Origin: an uncultured Coprococcus sp.
GTDB taxonomy: Bacteria > Bacillota > Clostridia > Lachnospirales > Lachnospiraceae
Length of the DNA stretch: 57,135 nt
Reading direction: 5' to 3'
NCBI GenBank assembly: GCA_900548315.1
Contig: URJU01000001.1
Span: 1 to 57,135, forward strand
How positions within the stretch are numbered: the stretch's first letter is position 1; each line of letters starts with the position of its first letter. Positions 43,414 to 52,514 of this stretch are shown here, piece after piece. The position numbers were made by a program, and so were the translations under genes. Below the pieces are notes generated by a model. It was not told the DNA's origin. It searched no databases and was given only the letters and a program-made list of their open reading frames with translations.

Positions 43414-45858
43414 ATGAGTGAGATATTGGATAAGACACAGGACAATATAGTAGCTGAAGAGACTAAGAAGGCGGCTGAAGTCGGGGTGATGACAACAGAG
43501 CAGGCCACAAAGGAAGGAATAGCAGCTATAGAGAAGGCGCTTGCTGCAGGAAAGGCAGTTCCTCAGAATCAGTTGATGAAGATAGATGAACAGAATAATA
43601 AACAGGCGCGCGCTAAGAGAGAGATAGACCTCTCCACTCCTGCTGACTTTACTCCACCGGAGGAGCTGTACAAGGAACTTATAACAAGAATCCTCACATA
43701 TCACCCGTCTGCTGATATAACCATGATCGAAAAGGCGTATAAGGTTGCCGATGAAGCCCACAAGGGACAGCTCAGAAAGTCAGGGGAACCTTATATAATG
43801 CATCCACTCAATGTGGCGATCATACTGGCGGAGCTGGAACTTGATAAGGAGACTATAGTTGCCGGAATACTTCATGATGTCGTGGAGGATACGGTGATGA
43901 CATCCGAGGAGATAGCCGCAGAATTCTCTGAGGAGGTTGCGTTTCTTGTGGACGGTGTAACAAAGCTGACACAGTTAAAGATGACTACGGATAAGATAGA
44001 GGTTCAGGCGGAGAATCTGCGTAAGATGTTCCTCTCAATGGCGAAGGATATCCGTGTTATCCTTATAAAGCTTGCGGACAGACTCCACAATCTCAGAACA
44101 TTGCAGTACCAGTCCCCAGAGAAACAGATAGAGAAGGCAAGGGAGACCATGGATATATATGCTCCTATAGCACACAGACTTGGTATAAGCAAGATAAAGG
44201 TCGAACTTGATGACCTGTCTATGATGTATCTCATGCCGGAGGTATACCATGACTTAAAGGCTCAGATCGATGAAAAGCTGACAGAGAGAGATGCGTACAT
44301 CAGAAGGGTGGTTGCTGATGTCAAGAAACATATTGACAATGCTGGTCTTGAGGCGGAGATCGATGGAAGAGTCAAACATTTCTTCAGCATCTACAAAAAG
44401 ATGAAGAACCAGAATAAGACGCTGGATCAGATATACGATATATTTGCTGTCCGTATAAAGGTAAATACGGTGCGAGACTGCTATTCAGCTCTTGGTATCA
44501 TACATGAGATGTACAAGCCTATACCAGGACGTTTTAAGGACTATATAGCAATGCCAAAGTCCAACATGTATCAGTCACTCCACACCACACTGATAGGCCC
44601 TGAGGGACAGCCATTTGAGATACAGATAAGGACCTATGAGATGCACAGGACGGCTGAGTATGGTATAGCAGCTCATTGGAAATACAAAGAGAACATAACA
44701 GGAACGGTCATGCAGAAGGAGGAGGAAAAACTCTCGTGGCTCCGTCAGATCCTTGAGTGGCAGAGGGATACAGATGATAACAAGGAATTCATGAGTTTTG
44801 TCAAGACAGATCTCGACCTTTTTGCCGAGCAGGTGTACTGTTTTACTCCTGCTGGAGATGTAAAAAATCTGCCTAGTGGTTCAACACCGATAGATTTTGC
44901 ATATGCCATTCATACGGCAGTGGGCAATAAGATGGTGGGAGCTAGGATAAATGGCCGTCAGGTGCCTATAGATACAAAGCTCAATAATGGAGACAGAGTG
45001 GAGATAATAACATCCCAGAACTCCACGGGTCCTAGTCGCGACTGGCTGAATATAGTCAAGAGTACTCAGGCGAAGACCAAGATAAATCAGTGGTTCAAGC
45101 ATCAGTTCAAGGACGAGAATATCAGCCGTGGCAAGGAACTGATACTCAGCTACTGCAAGTCAAAGGGTATTGATTACTTCATGTACTCAAAACCAGAATA
45201 TCAGGAGAAGATATACAAGAAGTACAATTTTCAAGACTGGGATTCCATCGTTGCCGCTGTCGGTCATGGCGGAATAAAAGAAGGACAGATAGTAAACCGT
45301 CTTATAGATGAATACAACAAGGATCACAGACAGCAGACAGTGACTAACGAAGCAGTGCTCGATGAATTTGCGGTTAAGAAGAATCATGGAAACCATGTTG
45401 GCAAGGGGGGGATTATTGTCAATGGCATAGATGATGTGGCTGTCAGATTCTCAAAGTGTTGTTCTCCGGTTCCGGGGGATGAGATAGTTGGATTTATCAC
45501 CAGGGGCAGAGGTGTGTCTATTCATAGGACAGACTGCGTAAATGTGTTGTGCATGAGTGAGGCAGACAGAGCCAGAGTCATAGAGGCAGAGTGGAAAGAC
45601 GATGCCGTGGCAGAGGGCACATACATGACAGAGATAAATATATATGCAGATGACAGAAATGGAATCCTCTTTGACATTACCAAGATACTCAGCGAGGCGA
45701 ACATAAATGTCAACAGCATAAACAGCCGTACCAGCAAGCAGGGAAAGGCAACCATCACCATATCATTTTCGATAAAGTCCAAGGAGCAGTTAAATACGAT
45801 CATAGCAAAGATCAGAAATGTGGACAGTATCATTGATATAGAGAGAACTACAGGTTGA
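43414..45858 (+). CDS. relA: Bifunctional (p)ppGpp synthetase/hydrolase
   Basis: Long RSH protein, 814 aa from ATG 43414 (829 from the ATG at 43369 that overlaps the apt stop). Domain order: HD hydrolase with ILHDVVEDT, synthetase with the RFKDYIAMPK motif (RxKD charge type of bifunctional enzymes), TGS (VYCFTPAGDVKNLPSGSTPIDFAYAI split over two lines of homology), zinc-finger/helical part with FSKCCSPVPGDEI, and a C-terminal ACT domain. About 80 residues precede the HD domain, longer than usual. It makes and degrades the stringent-response alarmone. Confidence 0.94.
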   Translation: MSEILDKTQDNIVAEETKKAAEVGVMTTEQATKEGIAAIEKALAAGKAVPQNQLMKIDEQNNKQARAKREIDLSTPADFTPPEELYKELITRILTYHPSADITMIEKAYKVADEAHKGQLRKSGEPYIMHPLNVAIILAELELDKETIVAGILHDVVEDTVMTSEEIAAEFSEEVAFLVDGVTKLTQLKMTTDKIEVQAENLRKMFLSMAKDIRVILIKLADRLHNLRTLQYQSPEKQIEKARETMDIYAPIAHRLGISKIKVELDDLSMMYLMPEVYHDLKAQIDEKLTERDAYIRRVVADVKKHIDNAGLEAEIDGRVKHFFSIYKKMKNQNKTLDQIYDIFAVRIKVNTVRDCYSALGIIHEMYKPIPGRFKDYIAMPKSNMYQSLHTTLIGPEGQPFEIQIRTYEMHRTAEYGIAAHWKYKENITGTVMQKEEEKLSWLRQILEWQRDTDDNKEFMSFVKTDLDLFAEQVYCFTPAGDVKNLPSGSTPIDFAYAIHTAVGNKMVGARINGRQVPIDTKLNNGDRVEIITSQNSTGPSRDWLNIVKSTQAKTKINQWFKHQFKDENISRGKELILSYCKSKGIDYFMYSKPEYQEKIYKKYNFQDWDSIVAAVGHGGIKEGQIVNRLIDEYNKDHRQQTVTNEAVLDEFAVKKNHGNHVGKGGIIVNGIDDVAVRFSKCCSPVPGDEIVGFITRGRGVSIHRTDCVNVLCMSEADRARVIEAEWKDDAVAEGTYMTEINIYADDRNGILFDITKILSEANINVNSINSRTSKQGKATITISFSIKSKEQLNTIIAKIRNVDSIIDIERTTG

Positions 45859-45905
45859 TGCTGACGGCAAAATAGGGAAAATTGAAAGAAGGTTATGGAA
45901 AGCTT

Positions 45906-47180
45906 ATGAAAAGCGATAGTAAGAGGTATGTATCATTGATTATTGCGGCGGTGCTGGTATTTATCATGCTGGCAGGTTCATGCGGCGGCAGTGTGACCGC
46001 AGATGCGGCGGTGAGAACAGGAAAGGCATCCATTGCAACGGACACAGATGCCGGGCAGATAAGTGGTCTGCAGGCGGTGCCAAATAGCAGCTCGTCCATA
46101 CAGCTCACATGGGATGTGAGCGAAGGGGTGGATACATACCGTGTATATGTATACGATGTGACTAAAAAGATATACAAGGAGATGGGAAATACAGACGCGG
46201 GCGAATTCCTGCTGAGAGGACTTGCAAAGTCTGGAAATGAGTACCAGTTGGCGGTCAGAGGATATGTGTATTCAGGGGATAACCTGGTTGAGGCGACGGA
46301 ACTTACATGTTTGTCGGCAAAGACTTTTCCGAAAGCGCCAAAGCTCTCTGAGCTGGGGTCACACAGTATTTCCTGTACATATACGAAATGGAACGCAGTC
46401 ACGGGTGCTGATGGATACCAGGTATACAGATACAATAGTTCTACAAAACAGTGGTCCATGCTGGCTGATACGACAAAACTCATATATAAAGATACTGGAA
46501 GATCGGCGGCGACAGGATATATATACAGGGTCAGGGCGTATATGACATACAACGGCCAGACGTATTACAGTGCATATTCGAATAACCAGAAGACTGCCAC
46601 TGTTCCGAGATCGGTGTCTGAGGCTGTGTATTACGAGAATCAGATAGTTGTAAACCGTGGACATGGAGAGTACTCTCTGGCAAAGGCTGATGCACCTTAT
46701 ATGTACGTGCACGGTTACAAGCTTGAGCTAACAAAAACAAATGGCTGCACAGGATGCGCCGTGTATTACCAGGATGTCAGATCCAGATCACAGGCGAGTG
46801 CAAAAAAGGCGAAATTGCTCGGCTACACGAGATCATCGGTGCTGAACCTCAGGAGGACCACCCGCAAGGGTTATGAGAGAGTGTTCTGGGTTAGTACATA
46901 TTATGTGTATGGTGGCAAGAGATATGTGAATCCTTCCAGAATACCAGTAACGTATGAGGGTGTAAGATATACATATAAGGATAAGAGGGGCAAAGTAACC
47001 GGAATAGAGGAACATGAGTATGATGCGGTGGACAGTCAGATATCTGAGATAAGATATTATACTTCTGGCAACAGACTCAGAAAGTATGACATATACCTGT
47101 ACAATCACAATGGATTTGCATACGGTGTCAGGACATACAATGCGGCCGGCAGACTGGTAAAGACCGAGCGCTGGCGATGA
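45906..47180 (+). CDS. Secreted fibronectin type III-like protein
   Basis: Exported protein of about 424 aa. A signal-like segment (YVSLIIAAVLVFIMLAGSCGG) ends near a Cys, so it might be a lipoprotein. Two fibronectin type III-like modules follow: SSIQLTWDVSEGVDTYRVYVY and the second with WNAVTGADGYQVYRYNSSTKQW. The C-terminal 190 residues are Tyr- and Arg-rich (YTYKDKRGKVTGIEEHEYDA) and unassigned. The start is uncertain; AAGAAGG is 13 bases before ATG 45906. It may bind cell-wall or host polymers. Confidence 0.75.
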   Translation: MKSDSKRYVSLIIAAVLVFIMLAGSCGGSVTADAAVRTGKASIATDTDAGQISGLQAVPNSSSSIQLTWDVSEGVDTYRVYVYDVTKKIYKEMGNTDAGEFLLRGLAKSGNEYQLAVRGYVYSGDNLVEATELTCLSAKTFPKAPKLSELGSHSISCTYTKWNAVTGADGYQVYRYNSSTKQWSMLADTTKLIYKDTGRSAATGYIYRVRAYMTYNGQTYYSAYSNNQKTATVPRSVSEAVYYENQIVVNRGHGEYSLAKADAPYMYVHGYKLELTKTNGCTGCAVYYQDVRSRSQASAKKAKLLGYTRSSVLNLRRTTRKGYERVFWVSTYYVYGGKRYVNPSRIPVTYEGVRYTYKDKRGKVTGIEEHEYDAVDSQISEIRYYTSGNRLRKYDIYLYNHNGFAYGVRTYNAAGRLVKTERWR

Positions 47181-47216
47181 TAGGTAAGCCACAAATATAC
47201 ATATTCGGAGGTTTAT

Positions 47217-47858
47217 ATGGCAAAATTAAATATAGATGCGTATGAGCTGGGTGGATTCCAGACCAATTGTTATATTGTGTCAAATCCGGATACAGGAGAG
47301 GCGATAGTTATCGATCCTTCATGGAATGCAGCTCTCATAAAGAGAAAACTTGACGACAGGGATCTCAAATGTGTTGGAATATTTCTCACACATGGACATA
47401 TAGATCACATGGCGGCGATGGATGAGATGAAGGAACTCACAGGTGCGCCGACATACGCGTCCGAGGACGAGAAAGAAGTTCTGGGGAACAGTAAAGTTAA
47501 CCTCTCAGCAATGATGACTTCGGTATTTGGCAAGGTGGTTGAAACCGATGTGGATAATTATCTTGCTGAAGGAGATGTGAAAAAACTCCTCAACACGGAG
47601 ATGAGGTGTATAGGTGTTCCAGGTCATACAAAGGGCGGAATGTGCTACTATTTTGAACAGGAGCATATATTATTCTCGGGAGATACGCTTTTCAAGTACA
47701 GTGTGGGCAGATCGGACTTTCCAACAGGGGATGAGAATGCTCTGCTTGAGAATATAGGAGAGAAACTTTTTATCCTGCCTGATGATACGGTGGTGTATCC
47801 CGGACATGGAGACAAGACACAGATTGGAAAAGAGAAAAAAATGAATCCATTCTTTTAG
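47217..47858 (+). CDS. MBL-fold hydrolase, glyoxalase II-like
   Basis: Metallo-beta-lactamase fold protein, 213 aa. Metal motif LTHGHIDHMAAMD, then VPGHTKGGMCYYF and SGDTLFKYSVGR, and VYPGHGDKT supply the metal ligands. The set resembles small GloB-like hydrolases of Firmicutes. GGAGG precedes the ATG. It is followed by a hairpin and hemZ. Confidence 0.9.
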   Translation: MAKLNIDAYELGGFQTNCYIVSNPDTGEAIVIDPSWNAALIKRKLDDRDLKCVGIFLTHGHIDHMAAMDEMKELTGAPTYASEDEKEVLGNSKVNLSAMMTSVFGKVVETDVDNYLAEGDVKKLLNTEMRCIGVPGHTKGGMCYYFEQEHILFSGDTLFKYSVGRSDFPTGDENALLENIGEKLFILPDDTVVYPGHGDKTQIGKEKKMNPFF

Positions 47859-47888
47859 GGTAACGGGGGTTAAGAGCCTCCGTTATCC
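47858..47888 (+). terminator. Terminator-like hairpin after the MBL gene
   Basis: GGGTAACGGGGG and CCTCCGTTATCC pair over 12 positions with two G-T, loop TTAAGAG. No T-run follows, so termination may be incomplete. Confidence 0.5.
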
Positions 47889-47924
47889 TATATGAGTGAG
47901 ACAGATGTGTGGGAATAATACATA

Positions 47925-49427
47925 ATGATATTACTTATTCAGAATATAGAAGATTATAACAATGATCTCAGGGTGAGCCTTCAGGCATTTTATGGCGGAG
48001 AGAGGATAATAGTTCCTGAGATATTTGATAAAAAGCCTGAATTGAAGGCGGAAGTGGATAAGGTGTTTGTGGCGGATGTCCGGGAGCACATTATAGAGAT
48101 AAAGTTGTATGAGACAGCGCGGGGCGAAGAGGTTCCTGTGTGCAGCACCAAGGTGAATATAGATGGTGACTGCAGGGATAAGGCTGTTGTCAGAAATCCG
48201 CTCAAGCTTGCCGTATATGAGATGCTGTCGTCTTACACAGGAAGAACGCTGCCATGGGGATCATTAACCGGCATACGTCCAACGAAGATTGCTGTGGCTC
48301 AGATCGAGGATGGAGCGCAAAGGGAGGCTGTTGTCGAGAATTACATTAATGTGTATGGAACCTGCAGGGCAAAGGCGGAGCTTGCTTTTGATGTAGCCGG
48401 CAGAGAAAAAAGGATCATAGATTCAGTTTCTGAGGATGATGAGTATTGTTTGTATATAGGGATACCGTTCTGTCCGAGCAGATGTCTTTATTGTTCATTT
48501 ACATCCTACCCTATAGCAGTATATAGGGATAAGGTTAAAACTTATCTGGATGCACTTGAAAAGGAGATGGATTATGTTGCGGATGCGTATAGCAGGAAAA
48601 AACTAATATCCATATATATAGGCGGTGGAACGCCGTCTTCCATATCGGCGGAGGATATGGAGAGACTTTGCGGCATGGTAGAAAAGGCATTTGATCTTCA
48701 GTATATGAGGGAGTTCACGATAGAGGCGGGAAGACCTGACAGCACGACCTATGACAAGCTGGCGGTGATGAAAAAGCATGGTGTGACCAGAATAAGCATA
48801 AATCCTCAGACAATGAATGAACAGACGCTGCATATCATAGGAAGGGCACACACACCGGAACAGACAAGAACTGCGATGGAGCTGGCGAGAAAGGTCGGAT
48901 TTGACAATATAAATATGGACCTTATTGTTGGGCTTCCGGGCGAGGATGTGGATGCTGTTAAAAATACGCTAAGACAGATAAGGGAACTTTCACCAGAAAG
49001 CCTTACGGTTCATACACTGGCGGTCAAGAGAGCGGCAATGCTCAATGCAGAGATGGACAGATACAGAGATATGCTGAAAAGTGACATAGAGGGTCAGCTT
49101 GATGCGGTGACAAAGGCAGCCCGTGATATGGGGCTTGCACCGTACTATCTTTACAGACAGAAGAACATGACGGGTAATCTTGAGAATGTTGGATATTCGA
49201 AAGATGGACTAGAATGCCTCTATAATATACTTATCATGGAGGAGAGAACTGACATTGTGGGACTTGGCGCGGGAAGTTCTTCGAAACTAGTGGTGAGAGC
49301 GGGGCATGATGGCGTTACGGAGGGAACCCGTATAGACAGAATAGAGAACTGCAAGAGTGTTGATGATTATATATCGCGTATAGATGAGATGATAGCAAGA
49401 AAAAAGGCGGGATTTATATGGAATTAG
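47925..49427 (+). CDS. hemZ: HemZ-type radical SAM coproporphyrinogen dehydrogenase family
   Basis: Radical SAM protein, 500 aa, of the HemZ branch. An N-terminal extension of about 165 residues precedes IGIPFCPSRCLYCSF, which holds the three cluster cysteines. IYIGGGTPSS, RISINPQTMN, NMDLIVGLPGE and LTVHTLAVKRAA follow, typical of HemN/HemZ. The C-terminal part has MTGNLENVGY. Family members are linked to anaerobic porphyrin or heme steps, although experimental support for HemZ is weaker than for HemN. It overlaps the HD-GYP gene by 10 bases. Confidence 0.9.
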   Translation: MILLIQNIEDYNNDLRVSLQAFYGGERIIVPEIFDKKPELKAEVDKVFVADVREHIIEIKLYETARGEEVPVCSTKVNIDGDCRDKAVVRNPLKLAVYEMLSSYTGRTLPWGSLTGIRPTKIAVAQIEDGAQREAVVENYINVYGTCRAKAELAFDVAGREKRIIDSVSEDDEYCLYIGIPFCPSRCLYCSFTSYPIAVYRDKVKTYLDALEKEMDYVADAYSRKKLISIYIGGGTPSSISAEDMERLCGMVEKAFDLQYMREFTIEAGRPDSTTYDKLAVMKKHGVTRISINPQTMNEQTLHIIGRAHTPEQTRTAMELARKVGFDNINMDLIVGLPGEDVDAVKNTLRQIRELSPESLTVHTLAVKRAAMLNAEMDRYRDMLKSDIEGQLDAVTKAARDMGLAPYYLYRQKNMTGNLENVGYSKDGLECLYNILIMEERTDIVGLGAGSSSKLVVRAGHDGVTEGTRIDRIENCKSVDDYISRIDEMIARKKAGFIWN

Positions 49428-50041
49428 CAGAAACAGTGATGGATAAAGACATGGAAGACTGTTATTCGGTGGATATGAATGATGCGGTCAGGCATGGTAT
49501 GTGTGTCAGTATCTTGTCGTCTCAGTTGGCAAGAGAGCTTGGGATGGATGATCTGTCTGTACACAAAGTGGCTGTTGCAGGGATGCTTCACGATGTGGGT
49601 AAGCTGCAGATCAGTCCGTATATTTACGGACGGAGGAGAAATACCATGAAGATAGAGGAAATGCAGTATGTGCGACTTCATGCAAAGCTTGGTGCGGATA
49701 TACTGCGCAGAGATGGATATGACCAGGATATAGTTGATATGGTTCATTATCATCACGAGAATTTCGACGGTTCAGGCTATCCATACCGGATGCGTGGGGA
49801 TGAGATTCCCGTAGGAGCCAGAATAATAAGGGTGTGTGATGTGTTCAGCGCCCTGGTTAGCAACAGACCATACAGGAGCGCATTTGACACGGAAACAGCA
49901 TTTGGTATGGTTATAGACGAGGTCAGACACTTTGACATGAAAGTGTTTTTGGCGTTTCAGAGGATGATAAACACATCCGATGTGCTTGAACGCATAGACG
50001 ATGTACTTCATGGGAGTATACCGGGACTTGACGAAAAGTGA
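49418..50041 (+). CDS. HD-GYP domain phosphohydrolase
   Basis: Single-domain HD-GYP protein, 207 aa. HD signature LHDVGKLQIS, then HAKLGADILR, HHENFDGSGYPYRMRGDEIP (the GYP segment) and RIIRVCDVFSAL, all needed for the cyclic-di-GMP phosphodiesterase site. No sensor or receiver domain is attached. It starts inside the end of hemZ, so it is translated from the same message. Confidence 0.9.
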   Translation: MELAETVMDKDMEDCYSVDMNDAVRHGMCVSILSSQLARELGMDDLSVHKVAVAGMLHDVGKLQISPYIYGRRRNTMKIEEMQYVRLHAKLGADILRRDGYDQDIVDMVHYHHENFDGSGYPYRMRGDEIPVGARIIRVCDVFSALVSNRPYRSAFDTETAFGMVIDEVRHFDMKVFLAFQRMINTSDVLERIDDVLHGSIPGLDEK

Positions 50042-50092
50042 AAAAAGTGTATAGTGACATAAGGAAGTTTTTTATAGGAGGAACAGCAAAAG

Positions 50093-51907
50093 ATGGCAGA
50101 ATCTATGCAGGGGCTTAAAAGAAGCCACAGATGTACAGAGGTAAGCAGCGCAAATATCGGCGAGAAAGTTACAGTGATGGGCTGGGTTGCCAAGAGTAGA
50201 AATAAAGGTGGTATTATATTTGTCGACCTTCGAGATAGAAGTGGAATCTTACAGGTTATTTTCGAGGAGGCGCAGTGTGGAACAGAGTGTTTTGAAAAGG
50301 CGGGAAAGCTCCGCTCAGAGTTTGTTGCTGCCATAGAGGGAACAGTGTGCAAGCGTGCCGGTGCGGTGAATGAGAATCTCGCCACGGGAGATATAGAGGT
50401 TGTTGCGACAAGCCTTCGTATCCTGTCAGAGGCGGAGACACCTCCATTCCCTATCGAGGAGAACAGTAAGACTAAGGAAGAACTGAGACTTAAGTACAGA
50501 TATCTGGATCTTAGACGTCCTGATCTTCAGAGAAATCTTATGATGAAGAGCAAGGTTGCGGGCATTGCCAGACAGTTTATGGCAGATGAGGGATTCCTTG
50601 AGATAGAGACCCCTATGCTGACAAAGTCAACACCGGAGGGAGCCAGAGATTACCTTGTGCCTAGCCGTGTGCATCCGGGTTCATTCTACGCCCTGCCACA
50701 GTCACCACAGTTATTCAAGCAGCTCCTCATGTGTTCAGGATATGACAGATATTTCCAGATAGCCAGATGTTTCCGTGACGAGGATCTTCGTGCGGACAGA
50801 CAGCCTGAGTTTACGCAGATGGATATGGAGCTTTCATTTGTCGATGTTGAGGATGTAATAGATGTAAATGAGCGTCTTCTTGCAAAGCTTTTCAAGGAGG
50901 TGCTTGATCTTGACATTCAGGTTCCTATCCAGAGGATGACATGGCAGGAGGCTATGGACAGATTTGGTTCAGATAAGCCGGACCTCAGATTCGGACTTGA
51001 GCTTAAGGATGTGAGCGACATAGTTAAAGACTGTGGATTTGGCGTGTTTACAGGTGCTCTTGAAAATGGCGGTACAGTGCGTGGTATCAATGCTGAAGGT
51101 CAGGGCAGCATGCCTAGAAAGAAGATAGATGCCCTTATTGAGTATGCAAAGACATACGGTGCAAAGGGACTTGCATATATAGTTATCAATGAGGATGGCA
51201 GCTACAAGTCATCATTTGCAAAGTTTATGACAGATGAACAGATGTCAGCCCTTGTAAACGCGATGGAAGGAAAGCCGGGCGACTTTCTCCTTTTTGCAGC
51301 AGACAAGAAGAAGGTAGTATGGACAGTTCTCGGAGCACTCAGATGCCATCTGGCAGAGCTCATGGGACTCGTTGATAAGAATGAGTTCAGATTCGTGTGG
51401 ATTACAGAGTTCCCACTCCTTGAGTGGTCTGATGAGGAGAACAGATTTACAGCTATGCACCATCCGTTCACAATGCCTATGGAGGAAGATCTTCAGTACA
51501 TCGATTCTGATCCGGGCAGAGTTCGTGCAAAGGCATATGATATCGTATTAAATGGTAATGAGATCGGTGGGGGTTCAGTGAGGATCCATCAGGATGATAT
51601 TCAGGAGAAGATGTTTGAGTGCCTTGGATTTACAAAGGCTCAGGCTCATGAGAGATTTGGTTTCCTTCTGGATGCATTCAAATATGGAGTGCCACCACAC
51701 GCAGGACTTGCTTATGGTCTTGACCGTTTGGTCATGCTCATGGCAAAGCAGGATTCTATCCGTGACGTTATCGCATTCCCTAAGGTAAAGGATGCATCAT
51801 GTCCAATGACAAATGCTCCTGACCGCGTGGATGACAAGCAGCTTGCTGAGCTTGGAATCGAGGTCGCTCCAGAGGAGACAGAACACACAGAAGGTATTAC
51901 CGAGTAG
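50093..51907 (+). CDS. aspS: Aspartyl-tRNA synthetase
   Basis: Class II synthetase, 604 aa. N-terminal OB anticodon-binding domain (VTVMGWVAKSRNKGGIIFVDLRD), motif 2 in FRDEDLRADRQPEFTQMD, the GAD insertion domain around residues 300-420, and motif 3 in GLAYGLDRLVMLM. GSKDNPR-like DRDIRF region intact. Length is normal for the bacterial type. AGGAGG precedes ATG 50093. A strong terminator follows. Confidence 0.97.
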   Translation: MAESMQGLKRSHRCTEVSSANIGEKVTVMGWVAKSRNKGGIIFVDLRDRSGILQVIFEEAQCGTECFEKAGKLRSEFVAAIEGTVCKRAGAVNENLATGDIEVVATSLRILSEAETPPFPIEENSKTKEELRLKYRYLDLRRPDLQRNLMMKSKVAGIARQFMADEGFLEIETPMLTKSTPEGARDYLVPSRVHPGSFYALPQSPQLFKQLLMCSGYDRYFQIARCFRDEDLRADRQPEFTQMDMELSFVDVEDVIDVNERLLAKLFKEVLDLDIQVPIQRMTWQEAMDRFGSDKPDLRFGLELKDVSDIVKDCGFGVFTGALENGGTVRGINAEGQGSMPRKKIDALIEYAKTYGAKGLAYIVINEDGSYKSSFAKFMTDEQMSALVNAMEGKPGDFLLFAADKKKVVWTVLGALRCHLAELMGLVDKNEFRFVWITEFPLLEWSDEENRFTAMHHPFTMPMEEDLQYIDSDPGRVRAKAYDIVLNGNEIGGGSVRIHQDDIQEKMFECLGFTKAQAHERFGFLLDAFKYGVPPHAGLAYGLDRLVMLMAKQDSIRDVIAFPKVKDASCPMTNAPDRVDDKQLAELGIEVAPEETEHTEGITE

Positions 51908-51931
51908 GATGTTCAACATAATAAAGTTATT

Positions 51932-51966
51932 AAGGAGGCTGTTCCCTAGTGGAATAGCCTCTTTTT
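51932..51966 (+). terminator. Terminator after aspS
   Basis: AAGGAGGCTGTTCC and GGAATAGCCTCTTT pair over 14 positions with two G-T, loop CTAGT, then TTTTTATGC. Confidence 0.92.
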
Positions 51967-52035
51967 ATGCTTGCGCGGAGTAAAAGGAATAAACATCTTA
52001 TGTGGAGCATATATATAATACCGGAGGTGAAGTAT

Positions 52036-52485
52036 ATGGATGGTGAGAAGGCATATAGATATGGTTGGCTCTGTGGAAGGATAGTGCTTGTTCTGGTGAT
52101 GGCGTTTGTGCTGACAGAAATGTGTGCCGGATGTGGAAGATTTGACATGTCGGACAGTGGGGAAAATCTGGTGTACGATGTGTGCGATGAGACAATGCTG
52201 CCGGAGGAATTGACGGCGATAATAGACAGAAAAAAGGAGAAACCGTTTAATCTGGTTTATTCTAATAGTACATATACATATATAGTGATGGCTGCCGGAA
52301 TGCAGGAGAGAGATGATGTTGGGATGGAGCTGGAGGAGATGTATAAGGACGACAATGCAATATACGTCAAAGCACTGCTCAGGCAGACAGCCACACCCAC
52401 TGATGGAGTGAAAGGAGACGGAGTCTCTTTCCCATATACTGTAATAAGAATAATGAAGATGGATCTGCCTGTGGTATTCAAATAA
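52036..52485 (+). CDS. Putative lipoprotein or membrane protein with PrcB-like domain
   Basis: Exported protein of 149 aa. The N-terminus has a basic start and hydrophobic segment (IVLVLVMAFVLTEM) followed by CAGC, a weak lipobox. The remaining part (FNLVYSNSTYTYIVMAAGM and the PYTVIRIMKMDLPVVF ending) resembles the PrcB C-terminal domain that occurs with prolyl proteases. The start at 52036 has GGAGG eight bases upstream. It is next to a SPOCS/LysM protein. Function not known. Confidence 0.65.
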   Translation: MDGEKAYRYGWLCGRIVLVLVMAFVLTEMCAGCGRFDMSDSGENLVYDVCDETMLPEELTAIIDRKKEKPFNLVYSNSTYTYIVMAAGMQERDDVGMELEEMYKDDNAIYVKALLRQTATPTDGVKGDGVSFPYTVIRIMKMDLPVVFK

Positions 52486-52514
52486 AAAAAGCAAATGTAA
52501 GAGATGGGGGAAAT

